Positions 63,942-64,000 of a stretch of 64,000 nt of DNA are shown piece by piece. The first letter of the stretch is position 1, and each line of letters starts with the position of its first letter. The stretch is from positions 22,400,773 through 22,464,772 of the forward strand of contig OX155961.1 of NCBI GenBank assembly GCA_944548615.1, written 5' to 3'. This stretch comes from Micropterix aruncella (taxonomy: Eukaryota; Arthropoda; Insecta; Lepidoptera; Micropterigidae). The position numbers and the translations under genes are program-made. The notes beneath the pieces are model-generated. The model was given only the letters and a program-made list of their open reading frames with translations. It made no database searches and was not told where the DNA came from.

Positions 63942-64000
63942 ACTTGAGAAAGTGAACGACATGAAGTATTTAGGAATCATTATTGATTCAAATCTAAATT

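Larger units (their letters stand above)
60720..64000 (+). mobile_element. CR1/Jockey-type LINE, 5' truncated, runs off the window
   Basis: It has the C-terminal part of ORF1, an AT-rich spacer (61170-61600), and ORF2 with endonuclease and reverse transcriptase. Lesions seen: a nonsense TGA at 62558-62560, a frameshift near 62705 and another near 63905-63925. An 18-bp motif tctaaaattgattagcca is duplicated at 60708 and 60745, close to the 5' junction. It lies upstream of the host gene's first coding exon. Confidence 0.85.

Overview
This is eukaryotic nuclear DNA from an arthropod, most probably an insect: AT-rich, intron-containing, and packed with broken transposable elements (BEL/Pao, several LINE clades with insect-type ORFs, mariner, hAT, Penelope-like). 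I cannot fix the order from sequence alone. There is no bacterial or viral gene organisation.

One host gene crosses almost the whole window on the minus strand. Eight coding exons (59159-59283, 14884-15083, 12203-12306, 10808-11008, 9819-10026, 8284-8453, 6465-6593, 2017-2151) have canonical GT/AG borders and join in phase to a 423-residue protein. It has an acidic N-terminus, a polyalanine linker, a GRAM domain and one membrane segment, and I read it as a GRAM domain-containing protein 2 (GRAMD2/GRAMD2B-like) orthologue. Its first intron (15084-59158) is 44 kb and holds most of the mobile DNA.

Layout: 1-2 kb, 3' flank with a LINE remnant and two hairpins. 2-15 kb, exons 2-8 with introns carrying LINE pieces with a restriction-like endonuclease domain, a 27-bp minisatellite and a GC-rich family here called M. 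15-27 kb, intron 1 with a MITE, a long-TIR element, CR1-like LINE 3' ends, a hAT piece and a 5S rRNA-derived SINE. 27.4-36.4 kb, a complete and very young BEL/Pao retrotransposon inserted in a Penelope-like remnant. 37-50 kb, mariner-type ruins, LINE 3' ends, a hAT remnant and M copies. 50-52 kb, two tandem M copies inside a third. 52-58 kb, LINE ends and tandem repeats. 59.2 kb, first coding exon. 59.8-60.4 kb, an inverted near-identical partner of the repeat at 6.6-7.2 kb. 60.7-64 kb, a nearly complete CR1/Jockey-type LINE running off the window.

Apart from the host gene, the annotated elements are selfish DNA. The main points of interest are the unnamed 668-bp M family with clear target duplications, the 5S-derived SINE, hammerhead-like Penelope termini, the young BEL element and the inverted repeat pair enclosing 52.6 kb.
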